DNA from: Oscillospiraceae bacterium | GTDB taxonomy: Bacteria > Bacillota > Clostridia > Oscillospirales > CAG-272 | DNA: 64,000 bases | Assembly: GCA_015064255.1 (NCBI GenBank) | Contig: SVSP01000012.1 | Coordinates: forward strand, 1-64,000 | Direction of reading: 5' to 3' | Shown: one piece after another, positions 17,782 through 28,650 of the stretch | Layout of the letters: the number at the start of each line of letters is the position of its first letter | How positions within the stretch are numbered: position 1 is the stretch's first letter | Position numbers and translations under genes: made by a program | Notes under the pieces: model-generated | The model's database searches: none | The model's input: only the letters and a program-made list of their open reading frames with translations | What the model was told of the DNA's origin: nothing

Positions 17782-18390
17782 TTATTTTGAAAAATAGAGT
17801 TCTTTATATTTTTCTTTGGCTATTGCCACTTTTTTTACATAATTTTTTGTTTCTTTAAACGGAATATCTGTAAGCTTTCCATCCTTTGAATATCTGTCGT
17901 CGTCAAGCCACGACCAAACGTTTCCCATTCCTGCGTTATACGCCGCGTGAACGTGTTCCCAGTCCCCGAAAATCCTGTAAAGGTATGCAAGGTAATAGGT
18001 TCCCGCACGGATATTCACCCCAGGGTCATAAAGATCATCGTCAGTATAGTTCGTACCGAGTGCCTTTTGAATATCCTTAAAGGTCGAGGGCATTATCTGC
18101 ATAAGTCCGCGCGCACCCACCGATGATTTCGCATCAGCGTTAAACTTGCTTTCTGCATATATTACCGCACAGATAGTTTCCTTTGGCACGTCAAATTCCT
18201 CTGACGCATCTTCTATTTCTTCTCTGTACTTAAGCGGATACGTGACGTCTTCCACCGGCTCTGATACTTCGGGAACCTCTTCGAGCAGAACAGTAACGAC
18301 GACCAAAACCACACCCATAAGGAGTGCCAGAAGTATAACCGTAGATGCTGCCAAAACTCCGCTAAGCTTTTTCTCAAATGTGTTTTTCAA
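17782..18390 (-). CDS. Lytic transglycosylase
   Basis: VIYAESKFNADAKSSVGARGLMQIMPST; AYNAGMGNVWSWL. Confidence 0.9.
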   Translation of the reverse strand: MKNTFEKKLSGVLAASTVILLALLMGVVLVVVTVLLEEVPEVSEPVEDVTYPLKYREEIEDASEEFDVPKETICAVIYAESKFNADAKSSVGARGLMQIMPSTFKDIQKALGTNYTDDDLYDPGVNIRAGTYYLAYLYRIFGDWEHVHAAYNAGMGNVWSWLDDDRYSKDGKLTDIPFKETKNYVKKVAIAKEKYKELYFSK

Positions 18391-18989
18391 ATGATGCCCT
18401 CCGTCGAAAGTATCTTTTCTATCTGCGGTTTCAGGTCATCGTTTCCATTATTAATTATAACGTAATCAGCTTTTTCGGCGAAAAACTCGTCCGTATGCTG
18501 ATTTTTTATTCTTCTTTCAATATCGGCATCCGACAGATCATCTCTGATAGCAAGTCTTTTACGTCTTATATCAACATCTGCGGTAACCGCGATCACCATA
18601 TCGCAGGTGTTTTCCATTTTAGCTTCAAATAGCTGAGGTGCATCTATTATAAATGCCTTTTCCCCGCGCATTTTTGCGTGTTCTTTCTCTTCGTCGCATT
18701 TTTTTATAACGTATTTATGAACTATACTATTCAGTTTAACGAGCTTTTCTTTATCCGAAAAAACTATCGCTGCAAGAGCTTTTCTGTTGATATTACCGTC
18801 TTCGTCAAAAATGCCGTCGCCGTATTCCTCACGAAGCTCGTTTCTGCATTCCTCGTCGCTTTCGTAAAGAGTATGTACTGTTTTATCGGTATCTATCGAT
18901 CTTATACCGTACGAAGAAAAAATCGCACTGACGTAACCTTTTCCGCTTCCGCTTGTTCCTGTAAGTCCTATAATTTTCAACGTCAGCAC
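18387..18989 (-). CDS. coaE: Dephospho-CoA kinase
   Basis: IGLTGTSGSGKGYVSAIFSSYGIRSIDTD; FIIDAPQLFEAKME. Confidence 0.9.
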   Translation of the reverse strand: MLTLKIIGLTGTSGSGKGYVSAIFSSYGIRSIDTDKTVHTLYESDEECRNELREEYGDGIFDEDGNINRKALAAIVFSDKEKLVKLNSIVHKYVIKKCDEEKEHAKMRGEKAFIIDAPQLFEAKMENTCDMVIAVTADVDIRRKRLAIRDDLSDADIERRIKNQHTDEFFAEKADYVIINNGNDDLKPQIEKILSTEGII

Positions 18990-19085
18990 GCTCCCTCACA
19001 AATATTATTTTTATTATACTACATTCTGCTTATTTTTTCAAGAGTATCGCGTGTTTTTTATCGTTATTAATAAATTATTTATTTT

Positions 19086-19583
19086 TCAGTTAAGTAGGCA
19101 AATACAGAAATTCAGCGCACAGCAGTAAAGAAGCCATACAAAATATACACCCATAATAACTGACACAAGCTTATTTATCCTTAAAAACTTTTTCAGAGTT
19201 ACAAAAGTCATAACACTTATCATAACGCATATCAGAAAGGAGAGAAAAAAAGCGTTTGCTCCGAAGAAAAAGGGAAACCACAAATAACCGAGCGCGACCG
19301 TAAAAATAAACAAACATACAAGCTTTTCTTTATGTAAAACGCATCTTGTGGAAAGTATAATTTCAAGCGTAAATCCGAAAGTGATATAAAACAAAGTCCA
19401 CAGTACAACGAAAACGCCTCTGCCAAGCGCGAAATTCGGCAAAAGAAGCGTTATATAGATATACGTACTTCCCGAACAAAAGGCTGTAAGCATTCCTACT
19501 GCCAAAAACATTGCCGAAAATATGATTGCCCGTTTCAAATCTATACAGTAGCACTCTTTTTTAAAATCGAAACGTATTTTCAT
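19086..19583 (-). CDS. TspO/MBR-like membrane protein
   Basis: Five hydrophobic segments with LPNFALGRGVFVVLWTLFYITFGFTLEI, TspO-like. Confidence 0.55.
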   Translation of the reverse strand: MKIRFDFKKECYCIDLKRAIIFSAMFLAVGMLTAFCSGSTYIYITLLLPNFALGRGVFVVLWTLFYITFGFTLEIILSTRCVLHKEKLVCLFIFTVALGYLWFPFFFGANAFFLSFLICVMISVMTFVTLKKFLRINKLVSVIMGVYFVWLLYCCALNFCICLLN

Positions 19584-19630
19584 TCTATCAAATTCTTCCC
19601 TTCAAACTAAATGACCGTTCAAACAAAAAA

Positions 19631-19668
19631 TGACCGTTCCATATAAAATATGAAACGGTCGTATTTTT
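19631..19668. terminator. Terminator downstream of the PBP gene
   Basis: GACCGTTC-CATAT-AAA-ATATG-AACGGTC with A/T runs on both sides. Confidence 0.7.
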
Positions 19669-19703
19669 TATTCTGTTTTAAGTGTTATAGTTATCACAGC
19701 TAC

Positions 19704-22124
19704 TTACTGATCTGGATTTGTGTCTGTTCCGTCCCCGTTTTCAGTACCATCAACAGGCGCATCCGGATTATAGTGACATCTGCATGAAAGGCGTTCATCA
19801 TAAACATATTCTGTATCCGTAGGCGCATACTTGAAGTCCAACGGAATCATACTTCTGTCAACCTTAAGCATTATTTTTGTTGTCAACTCTGATTCGGGGC
19901 AATATGCGTGTGCCGGTGCATTACAGGTAGCACACCATACAGCTTCAAAATGCACGTCACACTCCTCTGTCGGAAGAGTATCCTTTGTGAAATATCCCGT
20001 ATTACTGCGGTTTCCTCTGGTATCCTGCTTACAAAGATCTGTCATAAGCTTACCTGAATCCTTACAGAAGGTCGCTTTTATAAGCATATCGCTATCGAAT
20101 CCCTTAAGCGTTTCTCCTTTAGACGTGATCTTCGTTGTGTGAATATCCGCCATAATAGCGTCCCAAAGCTCAATATGACCGTGAGTACCTCCAAGATCCT
20201 GCGGCTGATCGTAACCTATCCAAACACCCGCCACGTAGTACGGAGAATATCCGATAAACCATTTATCATAGTTATTATCAGTCGTTCCTGTCTTTCCCGC
20301 TACCTCAAGCTTCAGTTTATTGACCTTTTTGGTATAGGTATATGCAGTACCGTAGTTAATAACCGATTTCATAAGTCTGACCATCGACTGTGCGGTTTCT
20401 TCTTTTATTGCAACCGTCTGCCTTGGCTTATTGTCTATAACGATATTTCCCTCTGAATCGAGAATCTTGACGACAGTAGATGACGAGGTGTAAAGGCCTC
20501 CTGCCGGGAAAATTCCGTAAGCTGTAGTCATATCCTTAAGTGTTACGCCATAGGTAGTACCACCCAGTGCAAGAGCTGACAAAACCTGGTCACCCGAAAC
20601 AAGCGTGCTTATTCCAAGCGTATTCTTAAGGAATTTATATACCGTAGTTATTCCGAGCGACGCAACGAGCTTTACCGGAAGTGTATTCTTTGAATATGCA
20701 AGTGCATATTCAACAGTTACAAGTCCGCCGAAACGGTTATTGGAGTTTCGCGGCCAGAATGACGTAGCTCCGTTTTCAGCCACGACCAACGTATACGGTG
20801 TATCGTCAAGCACCGATCCGTAGTTTATAATTCCCTTATCAAGTGCAAGTGCATACGATGCTATCGGTTTCATCGACGAACCGGGAGATCTTGTAGTAGA
20901 AGTCGCTCTGTTAAGAATACGGCTCGCGGTCTTTTCTCCGCGTCCTCCTACAAGTCCTTTAATTTGTCCCGTATAAGGATCTATAACTATAAAAGACGCC
21001 TCGTGATTAAGAACTTCGGAATTTTTAAGATATTCGCTCTTTTCATCCTCGAGATAATCTTCGATTATATACTGAATTTCGGGGTCCATCGCCGTAATTA
21101 TCTGATATCCGCCGTAGAAAAGCATTCTTTCCGCAACTTTGGTAGTAACCCCGTATTTTTCCTTAAAAAGCTCTATACATTCTTCGATAACGGCGTCAGT
21201 GTACCACGACGTTGTACCGCCCGAGGACTCCTGAATATAGCTTGTATCAAGCACAAGCTCTTTAAGATACGCTTCATCAAATTCAGCCTGCGTAATAAGT
21301 CCCTGCTCAAGCATCTGCTTAAGTATAAGGTTTCTTCTGACCGCATTATTTTCGGGATAAAGAAGCGGATCCCAATATGATGGGTTCTGAACTATCGCCG
21401 CCATAGCCGCGCACTCTATAAGTGTCAGATCCTTGGCATCCTTACTGAAATATACCTGTGCCGCTTCCTGAATTCCGTCGGCGCCTTGCGCAAAATATAC
21501 TATATTACAGTACTGCTCGATTATTTCACTCTTATCTCCAAGCTCTTTTTCAAGATTTATCGCTCGGAATATTTCCTGTATCTTTCTTTGTATTGAATAA
21601 TCCTTATCACCTGTAAGGTTCTTTACAAGCTGCTGTGTCAGCGTAGAGCCTCCTCGGTCATTTCCTATCGGAACGAAGAAAACTATCGCCGCCTGTGCCG
21701 TCGTTATCCAGTCAACTCCGTTATGGTCCCAGAAGCGCTTATCCTCTATCGCAATAAAAGCATCTCTGAGATAGGTCGGGATATCTTCATACTCAACCCA
21801 AGTAGCACCGCTTCCGCTGCTTATATTCTGTTCGGTATTCTCTACGAGATTTCCGTCGTCGTCGTAATAATACAGACGTGTAGCAAGCTCGTTATCCTGT
21901 GTTGTGATGATAATATCGTCAACACTCATATCGACGTTATTGGAAATATAGATAAGGAATGCGCAACCGACTATTGCCGCCGCTATGACACCTATAAGAC
22001 CGACTGTAAATATAATATTGAATACAGTCATAACAGCCTTTCCCACGATGCCCATAACTATAAGCGGAATACGGCCTGCCGCTTCAAAATCTTTTTGTTT
22101 CTTCAAATTTTTACTATTTTTCAC
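19704..22124 (-). CDS. Class A penicillin-binding protein (PBP1A-type transglycosylase/transpeptidase)
   Basis: AIEDKRFWDHNGVDW; RGGSTLTQQLVKNLTG; SPGSSMKPIASYALAL; GKTGTTDNNYDKWFIGYSP. Confidence 0.93.
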   Translation of the reverse strand: MKNSKNLKKQKDFEAAGRIPLIVMGIVGKAVMTVFNIIFTVGLIGVIAAAIVGCAFLIYISNNVDMSVDDIIITTQDNELATRLYYYDDDGNLVENTEQNISSGSGATWVEYEDIPTYLRDAFIAIEDKRFWDHNGVDWITTAQAAIVFFVPIGNDRGGSTLTQQLVKNLTGDKDYSIQRKIQEIFRAINLEKELGDKSEIIEQYCNIVYFAQGADGIQEAAQVYFSKDAKDLTLIECAAMAAIVQNPSYWDPLLYPENNAVRRNLILKQMLEQGLITQAEFDEAYLKELVLDTSYIQESSGGTTSWYTDAVIEECIELFKEKYGVTTKVAERMLFYGGYQIITAMDPEIQYIIEDYLEDEKSEYLKNSEVLNHEASFIVIDPYTGQIKGLVGGRGEKTASRILNRATSTTRSPGSSMKPIASYALALDKGIINYGSVLDDTPYTLVVAENGATSFWPRNSNNRFGGLVTVEYALAYSKNTLPVKLVASLGITTVYKFLKNTLGISTLVSGDQVLSALALGGTTYGVTLKDMTTAYGIFPAGGLYTSSSTVVKILDSEGNIVIDNKPRQTVAIKEETAQSMVRLMKSVINYGTAYTYTKKVNKLKLEVAGKTGTTDNNYDKWFIGYSPYYVAGVWIGYDQPQDLGGTHGHIELWDAIMADIHTTKITSKGETLKGFDSDMLIKATFCKDSGKLMTDLCKQDTRGNRSNTGYFTKDTLPTEECDVHFEAVWCATCNAPAHAYCPESELTTKIMLKVDRSMIPLDFKYAPTDTEYVYDERLSCRCHYNPDAPVDGTENGDGTDTNPDQ

Positions 22125-22266
22125 TTTACAACCCCTCGAAAATTCCTCGATTGATCTACTGTGTTTATATTACCACAAATTAATACAAAATATCAATATT
22201 ATAATACTATAATACTATGAAAATTTATCCTCTGATAATTGTACAAAGAGTAAATTTCCTCGCAAA

Positions 22267-25200
22267 TTATTTAACGATAACGTTTTCTTTTCCGCATATA
22301 TCCGAGAGAAGCCTATACACGTTCTCGGTAAGCTCAAGACGCGGTGACGCGAGCTTTCTGTACGACGCTGACGAGTTATCGTAAAATATTACCTCACAAT
22401 TACCCTCGCAGAATATTTCCACAAGTGCCATAATACGTCTGTACTGAACACAGTCAAGACTCGGAACTTTAAGATATATCTTTGAAGCACCCGCAAGGTC
22501 GGTCTTCGGCTGTTTTACAGTCTGCACCTCGTTTTTTTCTTTTGTCAGCTTACGGTCTATATTTTTATCGGGCAAAGTCTGTGAAGAATATTCACTGTCC
22601 CTGCGAAGTGTTTCAACACGTTTTGCAAGAATTTCTGCCGTACCGTCATCTCTCATTGACACGTCGCCGACTACCGAAACGATAGAATCAACGCCTACGA
22701 TCGAAGACACCTTTTCGTAAAGCTTGGAAAATACAAGGACTCTTATCTGCGACGTTCTATCTTCGAGCGTGAGTATCACCATCATATCGCCGTTCTTTGT
22801 AGTTTTCCTGTTAGATACGGTAATTATACCGACGACCGTGACAGTTTGTTTATCCGAAATACTTCCGTATTCTTCATTTTCTTCGTTTGCAGAGGCATTT
22901 ATATATCCGATATTCATCGGAGAAAGCGCCTCGATATTTTTGTTGTAATCGTCAAGCAGACTTCCCGAAATATAAATTCCTATATATTCCCTCTCGAGTG
23001 CAAGCTTTTTTCTCGCATCGTATTCGGGAATATCGGGATACTCATAGCTCGGTTGTGAAGAAATATTTTCTTCTCCGTCCGAAAGGGATGCAAAAAGGTC
23101 AAGCTGACCGTCAAGATTTCTGCGTTTTGCCGCCGATGCACTTTCAAGCACCACGTCAAGCGCTTCGACAAGACTACTTCTCGGCGTTCCGAGGCTGTCA
23201 AATGCACCCACGCATATCAGCGCGAGAAGCGACTGTCTGTTAAGTTCCCTGCCCGTCATACGGTCAGCAAAATCGCCGAGCGATTTATAAGGACCGCCGC
23301 GCGCATATTCAGCCGAAATTGCCTGCGCAAAGGCTTCTCCCACACCTTTTACAGCCGCAAGTCCGAATCTTATTTTATCTCCGCTTACCGTAAAGCCCGA
23401 TCTGCTTTCGTTTATATCGGGCGGCAGAACTTTCAGACCCATAGAACGTGCATCCGTTATATACTCTGACATTTTCGGAGTATATCCCATAACAGAGGTA
23501 AGAAGCGCGGCATAATACTGTGCCGGATAATGTGTTTTGAGATAAGCCGTTCTGTACGAGGTTATCGAATAAGCGGCTGCGTGAGATTTATTGAACGCAT
23601 AGTGCGCAAAGCTTGCCATTTCGTCGAAAATCTCATTTGCGGTTTCTTTCGGAATGAAATTATCCATCGCACCGCGCACAAAGGTTTCGCGTTCTTTTTC
23701 CATTTCCGCCGATTTTTTCTTCGACATCGCGCGGCGCACCGTATCAGCTTTGCCGTATGAATAATTTGCCACCTTACGGCAAATCTGCATTACCTGCTCC
23801 TGATATATTATACATCCTGCGGTATCTTCAAGAATTTCGCGAAGTTTCTCCGTTTTATACGAAACAAGCGAAGGATTTCTTCTGTTTTCAAGGAAGCGCG
23901 GTATCGAATCCATCGGTCCGGGTCGGTAGAGGGAAAGCGCGAGCATTATATCCTCTATACATTTCGGCTTCATATTCATCAGAAGCCTCTTTATTCCCGA
24001 AGATTCAAACTGAAATACCCCTTCTGTATTACCCTGCGAGAAAAGCTCATACGTTTCGGTATCGTCAAAGCCGAGAGCTTCCACCGAGAAATTCGGCTCT
24101 GTTTTTCTTATTTCTTCTTCCGCATCTGCTATTATCGTCAGATTTCGGAGGGCAAGAAAGTCGAATTTAAGAAGTCCGAGGTTTGCAACGGTATCCATAT
24201 CGAACTGCGTAACGACAGTATCTCCGCTGAGTGCAAGAGGCAGATACGAGCTTACCGGATCTTTTGTTATAACAACGCCTGCCGCGTGTGTTGAAGCGTG
24301 GCGGGGCATTCCCTCAATTTTTGACGCATAGTCTATAAGAGTTTTGACTTCTACGCTTCGTGCATATTCTTCTGAGAGTTCCTTACTTGATCTAAGCGCG
24401 TCTTTAAGCGTTATGCCCATGTCTCGCGGTATCATTTTGGATATGCGGTCAACGTCATCGTATGACATACCGAGAACGCGTCCGACGTCGCGTACAGCCG
24501 CACGCGCCGCAAGAGTTCCGAATGTGATTATCTGTGAAACTCTGTCCTCGCCGTAGCGGGAAATAACGTATTTTATTACCTCGTCACGTCGTATATAGCA
24601 AAAATCTATATCAAAGTCGGGCATACTTACTCTTTCGGGATTTAAAAATCTCTCGAAAAGCAGGTCGTATTTTATCGAATCGACATCGGTTATTCCGACA
24701 AGATATGCGACAAGGCTTCCTGCACCTGAGCCTCTGCCCGGTCCTGTCTGTATGCCGTTTTGTTTTGCGTAATTAACAAAATCGCGCACGATCAGATAAT
24801 ACTGCGAATACCCCATCTTCTCTATCATAAGAAGCTCGTAAAGAATGCGCGCCTTATAATCGTCCTCGCTGTGCTTTTCGGTGAAGACTATCTTACCCTC
24901 GGCTTTTTTCTTTTCGTAGCCCTCATACGTGAGCTTTTTGAGAAAATCGCGCGGCGATGAGCCGTCTTCGGGGGTATATGTCGGAAGCTTCAGCTTACCG
25001 AATTCAAAATCATAACTGCATTTTTCTGCAATTTTCAGAGTGTTTTCGAGTGCTTCGGGAATATCCCCGAATATATCTGCCATCTCGTCGCCGCTCTTCA
25101 TATAAAACTCGTCCGTTTCAAATCCGAGGGGATTTCCGTCGGAGAGCTTATTTCCCGTTTGTACGCAAACAAGCACCGACTGCACCTTTGCATCTTCGCG

Positions 25201-25830
25201 AGAAATATAGTGTGCATCGTTTGTCGCTACCGTTTGTATATCAAGCTTTCTTGCGATATCATAAAGCTCGGAAATAACCTTTTTCTGATCTGCAAGACCT
25301 TGATTTTGCAGTTCGATATAGAAATCCTCACCGAATATATTTTTCATCTGACGCGCGAAATTTTCGGCGTCCTCTCTTTCATCTGCAAGCACTGCCCTTG
25401 CCATATACCCCGAAAGACAAGCCGAAAGGCAGACAAGTCCTTCGCTATGCTCTCTGAGTATCTCCATATCAATTCTCGGCTTTACGTAAAATCCGTCTGT
25501 AAAAGCCGAGGAAACGAGATAAGAAAGGTTTTTATAGCCCATCTCGTTTTTCACAAGAAGGACAAGGTGAGTGTTGAAATATCTGCCCGTATGCTTTTTA
25601 TCAAAGCGGCTGCCCTCGGCAAGATAGACCTCACAGCCGATTATCGGCTTTATTCCCTCTTTTTTACACTCTTTATAAAAATCAACAACTCCGTACATAA
25701 CCCCGTGGTCGGTAACCGCGACCGAGGTCTGTCCGAGTTCCTTTGCTCTTTTGGGAATGTCGGCAATACGGCAGGCACCGTCAAGCAAGCTGTATTCGCT
25801 ATGCAAATGCAGGTGAACAAAATCCTTCAT
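22267..25830 (-). CDS. dnaE: DNA polymerase III subunit alpha
   Basis: PHP domain FVHLHLHSEYSLLDGACRI; GPGRGSGAGSLVAYLVGITDVDSIKYDLLFERFLNPERVSMPDFDIDFC. Confidence 0.96.
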   Translation of the reverse strand: MKDFVHLHLHSEYSLLDGACRIADIPKRAKELGQTSVAVTDHGVMYGVVDFYKECKKEGIKPIIGCEVYLAEGSRFDKKHTGRYFNTHLVLLVKNEMGYKNLSYLVSSAFTDGFYVKPRIDMEILREHSEGLVCLSACLSGYMARAVLADEREDAENFARQMKNIFGEDFYIELQNQGLADQKKVISELYDIARKLDIQTVATNDAHYISREDAKVQSVLVCVQTGNKLSDGNPLGFETDEFYMKSGDEMADIFGDIPEALENTLKIAEKCSYDFEFGKLKLPTYTPEDGSSPRDFLKKLTYEGYEKKKAEGKIVFTEKHSEDDYKARILYELLMIEKMGYSQYYLIVRDFVNYAKQNGIQTGPGRGSGAGSLVAYLVGITDVDSIKYDLLFERFLNPERVSMPDFDIDFCYIRRDEVIKYVISRYGEDRVSQIITFGTLAARAAVRDVGRVLGMSYDDVDRISKMIPRDMGITLKDALRSSKELSEEYARSVEVKTLIDYASKIEGMPRHASTHAAGVVITKDPVSSYLPLALSGDTVVTQFDMDTVANLGLLKFDFLALRNLTIIADAEEEIRKTEPNFSVEALGFDDTETYELFSQGNTEGVFQFESSGIKRLLMNMKPKCIEDIMLALSLYRPGPMDSIPRFLENRRNPSLVSYKTEKLREILEDTAGCIIYQEQVMQICRKVANYSYGKADTVRRAMSKKKSAEMEKERETFVRGAMDNFIPKETANEIFDEMASFAHYAFNKSHAAAYSITSYRTAYLKTHYPAQYYAALLTSVMGYTPKMSEYITDARSMGLKVLPPDINESRSGFTVSGDKIRFGLAAVKGVGEAFAQAISAEYARGGPYKSLGDFADRMTGRELNRQSLLALICVGAFDSLGTPRSSLVEALDVVLESASAAKRRNLDGQLDLFASLSDGEENISSQPSYEYPDIPEYDARKKLALEREYIGIYISGSLLDDYNKNIEALSPMNIGYINASANEENEEYGSISDKQTVTVVGIITVSNRKTTKNGDMMVILTLEDRTSQIRVLVFSKLYEKVSSIVGVDSIVSVVGDVSMRDDGTAEILAKRVETLRRDSEYSSQTLPDKNIDRKLTKEKNEVQTVKQPKTDLAGASKIYLKVPSLDCVQYRRIMALVEIFCEGNCEVIFYDNSSASYRKLASPRLELTENVYRLLSDICGKENVIVK

Positions 25831-25862
25831 ATCCGTATTACTCCTTTCCCAAATTCAATATT

Positions 25863-26765
25863 TTATTTTTTACTGTCATCAAAATCGACTATTTTGGCAA
25901 GTCTGTGGCTCACGCCCGACTTACTTATATATCCCTCGTGAAGAGATGCAAGCTCTTCAAGCGATGCCTGCGGATTTTCGAGTCTTATTTTCGCGGTTTC
26001 CTTTAGCTGATCGGGCATAAATTCAAATCTGCCCGTATCCATAAGATGCTTTATCGCGTGTATCTGATGAGTAGCTGCGCCCGTCGTTTTATAGAGATTT
26101 GCCGAGTCGCAGTTCATTCGTCTGTTGACGTTATTTCTTATATCTCGCATTATTTTGGCGTTCATAATTGTGAGAGATGCCTGCGCCGCACCTATAAATG
26201 TCATAAAATCCTCGATGCTTTCGCTTTCCTTTATGTAAAGCGAGGGTACGCCCCGTCTTACGGTTCGGCGCGCGGGAAAACCGTTTTCATTTAAATATTC
26301 CATAAGTGCAAAGCATTTTTTATCGTTTGACACCGAAAACTCAAGGTGATAACCGTGGCTTGGGTCGGTCACCGATCCCGATGCGAGGAAAAGTCCTCTC
26401 ATAAATGCACCCGCACACGCTTCACACTTAAAAATCTCCTCGTTTACTATCTGCTGAGAAGCAAATTTTTCGTTTATCTGCGTCATTATTTCAAGACCCG
26501 GATAATCAAGGCGGTAAAAATTCTGTGCTTCTTTCATTCGTGAAAGTCGCTCGCCTACAGTAAAAGACACCTTCGTCCCGAAGACAGATTTAGTCATCGC
26601 GGTAAACAGCGTAGCAACCGACTCATTATCTGTCGAAAAATTCAGCGGCGAGCCTTTAAATTCATTCAGCGAATAGAGCATTCCGTAAAGCACCGAGGCT
26701 CTGCAGCACGGTCTTTTTATATTGACTGCACTCACTGATGTTTTTATTTCTGACGAAAAGGACAT
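25863..26765 (-). CDS. whiA: DNA-binding protein WhiA
   Basis: MSFSSEIKTSVSAV; AFMRGLFLASGSVTDPSHGYHLEF; RMNCDSANLYKTTGAATHQIHAI. Confidence 0.93.
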   Translation of the reverse strand: MSFSSEIKTSVSAVNIKRPCCRASVLYGMLYSLNEFKGSPLNFSTDNESVATLFTAMTKSVFGTKVSFTVGERLSRMKEAQNFYRLDYPGLEIMTQINEKFASQQIVNEEIFKCEACAGAFMRGLFLASGSVTDPSHGYHLEFSVSNDKKCFALMEYLNENGFPARRTVRRGVPSLYIKESESIEDFMTFIGAAQASLTIMNAKIMRDIRNNVNRRMNCDSANLYKTTGAATHQIHAIKHLMDTGRFEFMPDQLKETAKIRLENPQASLEELASLHEGYISKSGVSHRLAKIVDFDDSKK

Positions 26766-26783
26766 TTTGCCGTTTTCCTTTCG

Positions 26784-27680
26784 TTATTTTTCAATTTTAG
26801 TGTTGTTTATCTGCAATTTTTCAATATCTCTGTGGCAAAGCACCGTTCTTATTGCGGGCATTTTATTTTTTATCTTTTCACAAAGCTCATACGCCACAGT
26901 TACAGAGCGATGTCTTCCGCCCGTACATCCGAGTGCTACGGTAAGGTGAGATTTTCCCTCTTCTATATACAGCGGGATAAGAAAAGAGATCATATCATCA
27001 AGCTTATTTAAAAATTCCACGGCATTACCGTCTGAGAGAACGAAATCTCTTATGACCTTATCAAGACCTGTAAGCGGTCTGAGATTTGGGTCATAGTGAG
27101 GATTTGCAAAGCATCTGACGTCGAAAACAAGGTCGGCGTCTGTCGGCGCTCCGTACTTAAAGCCGAATGTCATACAGGTAAGAGTAAATTTACCCGGCTT
27201 TTCATTTTTTAATATCTCATAAAGTTTGTCGCGAGTCTGGCTTATTCTGAGATTAGACGTATCTATTATGTTATCTGCTGCTTCCCGAAGTACGGAAAGT
27301 ATTTTGCGCTCACGCATCAGCGCTTCCGTGAGAGTTATTCCGTCGGAAATTATATACGGATGGATATGTCTGCTTTCCTTATATCTCGCAACGATGACTT
27401 CATCCGAAGCATCGAGAAAGATTATTCTGAACGAGCATTCAAGCTCTTTTTTTAATTCTTCTATCGTAGCGAGCAAGGTCGAAAATTCGCTTTCCGCGCG
27501 TATATCCACAGTATATACTATATCCTTCTGACGAAGAGATGACTGACTGCACAGCTGTGCAAATTCCTTCAGCATCGACACGGGCATATTATCTACTTTA
27601 TAATATCCGAAATCCTCAAGAGCTTGTCCTGCACTCGATTTACCTGCACCCGATATTCCCGTAAGTATGATTATTTGCAT
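26784..27680 (-). CDS. rapZ: RNase adapter RapZ / YvcJ family nucleotide-binding protein
   Basis: IILTGISGAGKSSAGQALEDFGYYKVDNMP; TLTCMTFGFKYGAPTDADLVFDVRCFANPH; VALGCTGGRHRSVTVAYEL. Confidence 0.93.
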   Translation of the reverse strand: MQIIILTGISGAGKSSAGQALEDFGYYKVDNMPVSMLKEFAQLCSQSSLRQKDIVYTVDIRAESEFSTLLATIEELKKELECSFRIIFLDASDEVIVARYKESRHIHPYIISDGITLTEALMRERKILSVLREAADNIIDTSNLRISQTRDKLYEILKNEKPGKFTLTCMTFGFKYGAPTDADLVFDVRCFANPHYDPNLRPLTGLDKVIRDFVLSDGNAVEFLNKLDDMISFLIPLYIEEGKSHLTVALGCTGGRHRSVTVAYELCEKIKNKMPAIRTVLCHRDIEKLQINNTKIEK

Positions 27681-27693
27681 ATAATTTTACCGT

Positions 27694-28620
27694 TTATTCT
27701 ATTATTTTTATCTCACATTTGATTTCAACACCGCTGTTTTTATACACGGCCTTCTGTATATCGGAAACGAGCTTTTTAACGTCTTCAGACGTCGCTCCGC
27801 CGCGGTTGATAACAAAGCCCGCGTGCTTTTCCGACACCTGTGCGCCTCCGACCGAATATCCCTTAAGACCTGCTTCATCTATCAGCTTTGCGGTAAAGTA
27901 TCCGGGTGCGCGCTTGAACGTGCTTCCCGCGCTCGGATATTCAAGAGGCTGTTTTTCGCTTCTTGCACGCATAAATCCTTGCATTTTTTCAAGAATTGCC
28001 GTACTATCGCCCTTTTCAAGCTCAAATCTTGCTCCGAGAATAACAAGTCCGTCTTTTTCCTGATAAACGCTTTCACGGTATCCTAATTTATTTTCTTCGC
28101 CTGTAAATTCGCCGAAGGTATCATTTTTCACGTCGTAATAATATGTTTTTGTTACTACGTTTTTAATTTCTCCGTCGTACGCGCCTGCGTTCATATATAC
28201 CGCACCGCCCACGCTTCCGGGAATACCGTATGCAAATTCAAGACCGGTAAGAGAAAGCTTCTGTGCGCGCGAAGCGAGTGCGGTAAGTGAATATCCGCAC
28301 TCTGCTTCGATAATATTATCTTCACACGTAAGAGCTGTCATAGAAGTTGTAAGAATTATAACTCCTTCGTAACGCTCATCCGAAAACAGAATATTGCTTC
28401 CGTTTCCTATAACCGCATATTTAACAGAATTACCGTACAAAAATCTCAAAATTTCCGCAAGGGATTCTTTTGTATGCACCTTGACGATAAAATCCGCTTT
28501 TCCACCTATCTTAAACGTAGAATACGGGGCACGGTCTGCATCCTGTGAATATGAAAGCAGATCTTTTTCCGCCATTTCAGATAATTTCTTGATAAGAATT
28601 TCATTTTTGATAGAGTCCAT
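27694..28620 (-). CDS. murB: UDP-N-acetylmuramate dehydrogenase
   Basis: YAVIGNGSNILFSDERYEGVII; GLEFAYGIPGSVGGAVYMNAGAYDGEI; YPSAGSTFKR. Confidence 0.95.
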   Translation of the reverse strand: MDSIKNEILIKKLSEMAEKDLLSYSQDADRAPYSTFKIGGKADFIVKVHTKESLAEILRFLYGNSVKYAVIGNGSNILFSDERYEGVIILTTSMTALTCEDNIIEAECGYSLTALASRAQKLSLTGLEFAYGIPGSVGGAVYMNAGAYDGEIKNVVTKTYYYDVKNDTFGEFTGEENKLGYRESVYQEKDGLVILGARFELEKGDSTAILEKMQGFMRARSEKQPLEYPSAGSTFKRAPGYFTAKLIDEAGLKGYSVGGAQVSEKHAGFVINRGGATSEDVKKLVSDIQKAVYKNSGVEIKCEIKIIE

Positions 28621-28650
28621 AGGATCTTACCGCCTTTCGCAGATGTAACG

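Noticed and set aside
25159-25941. 260-aa + strand ORF opposite dnaE
   Set aside because: Antisense to conserved dnaE PHP domain; composition atypical.
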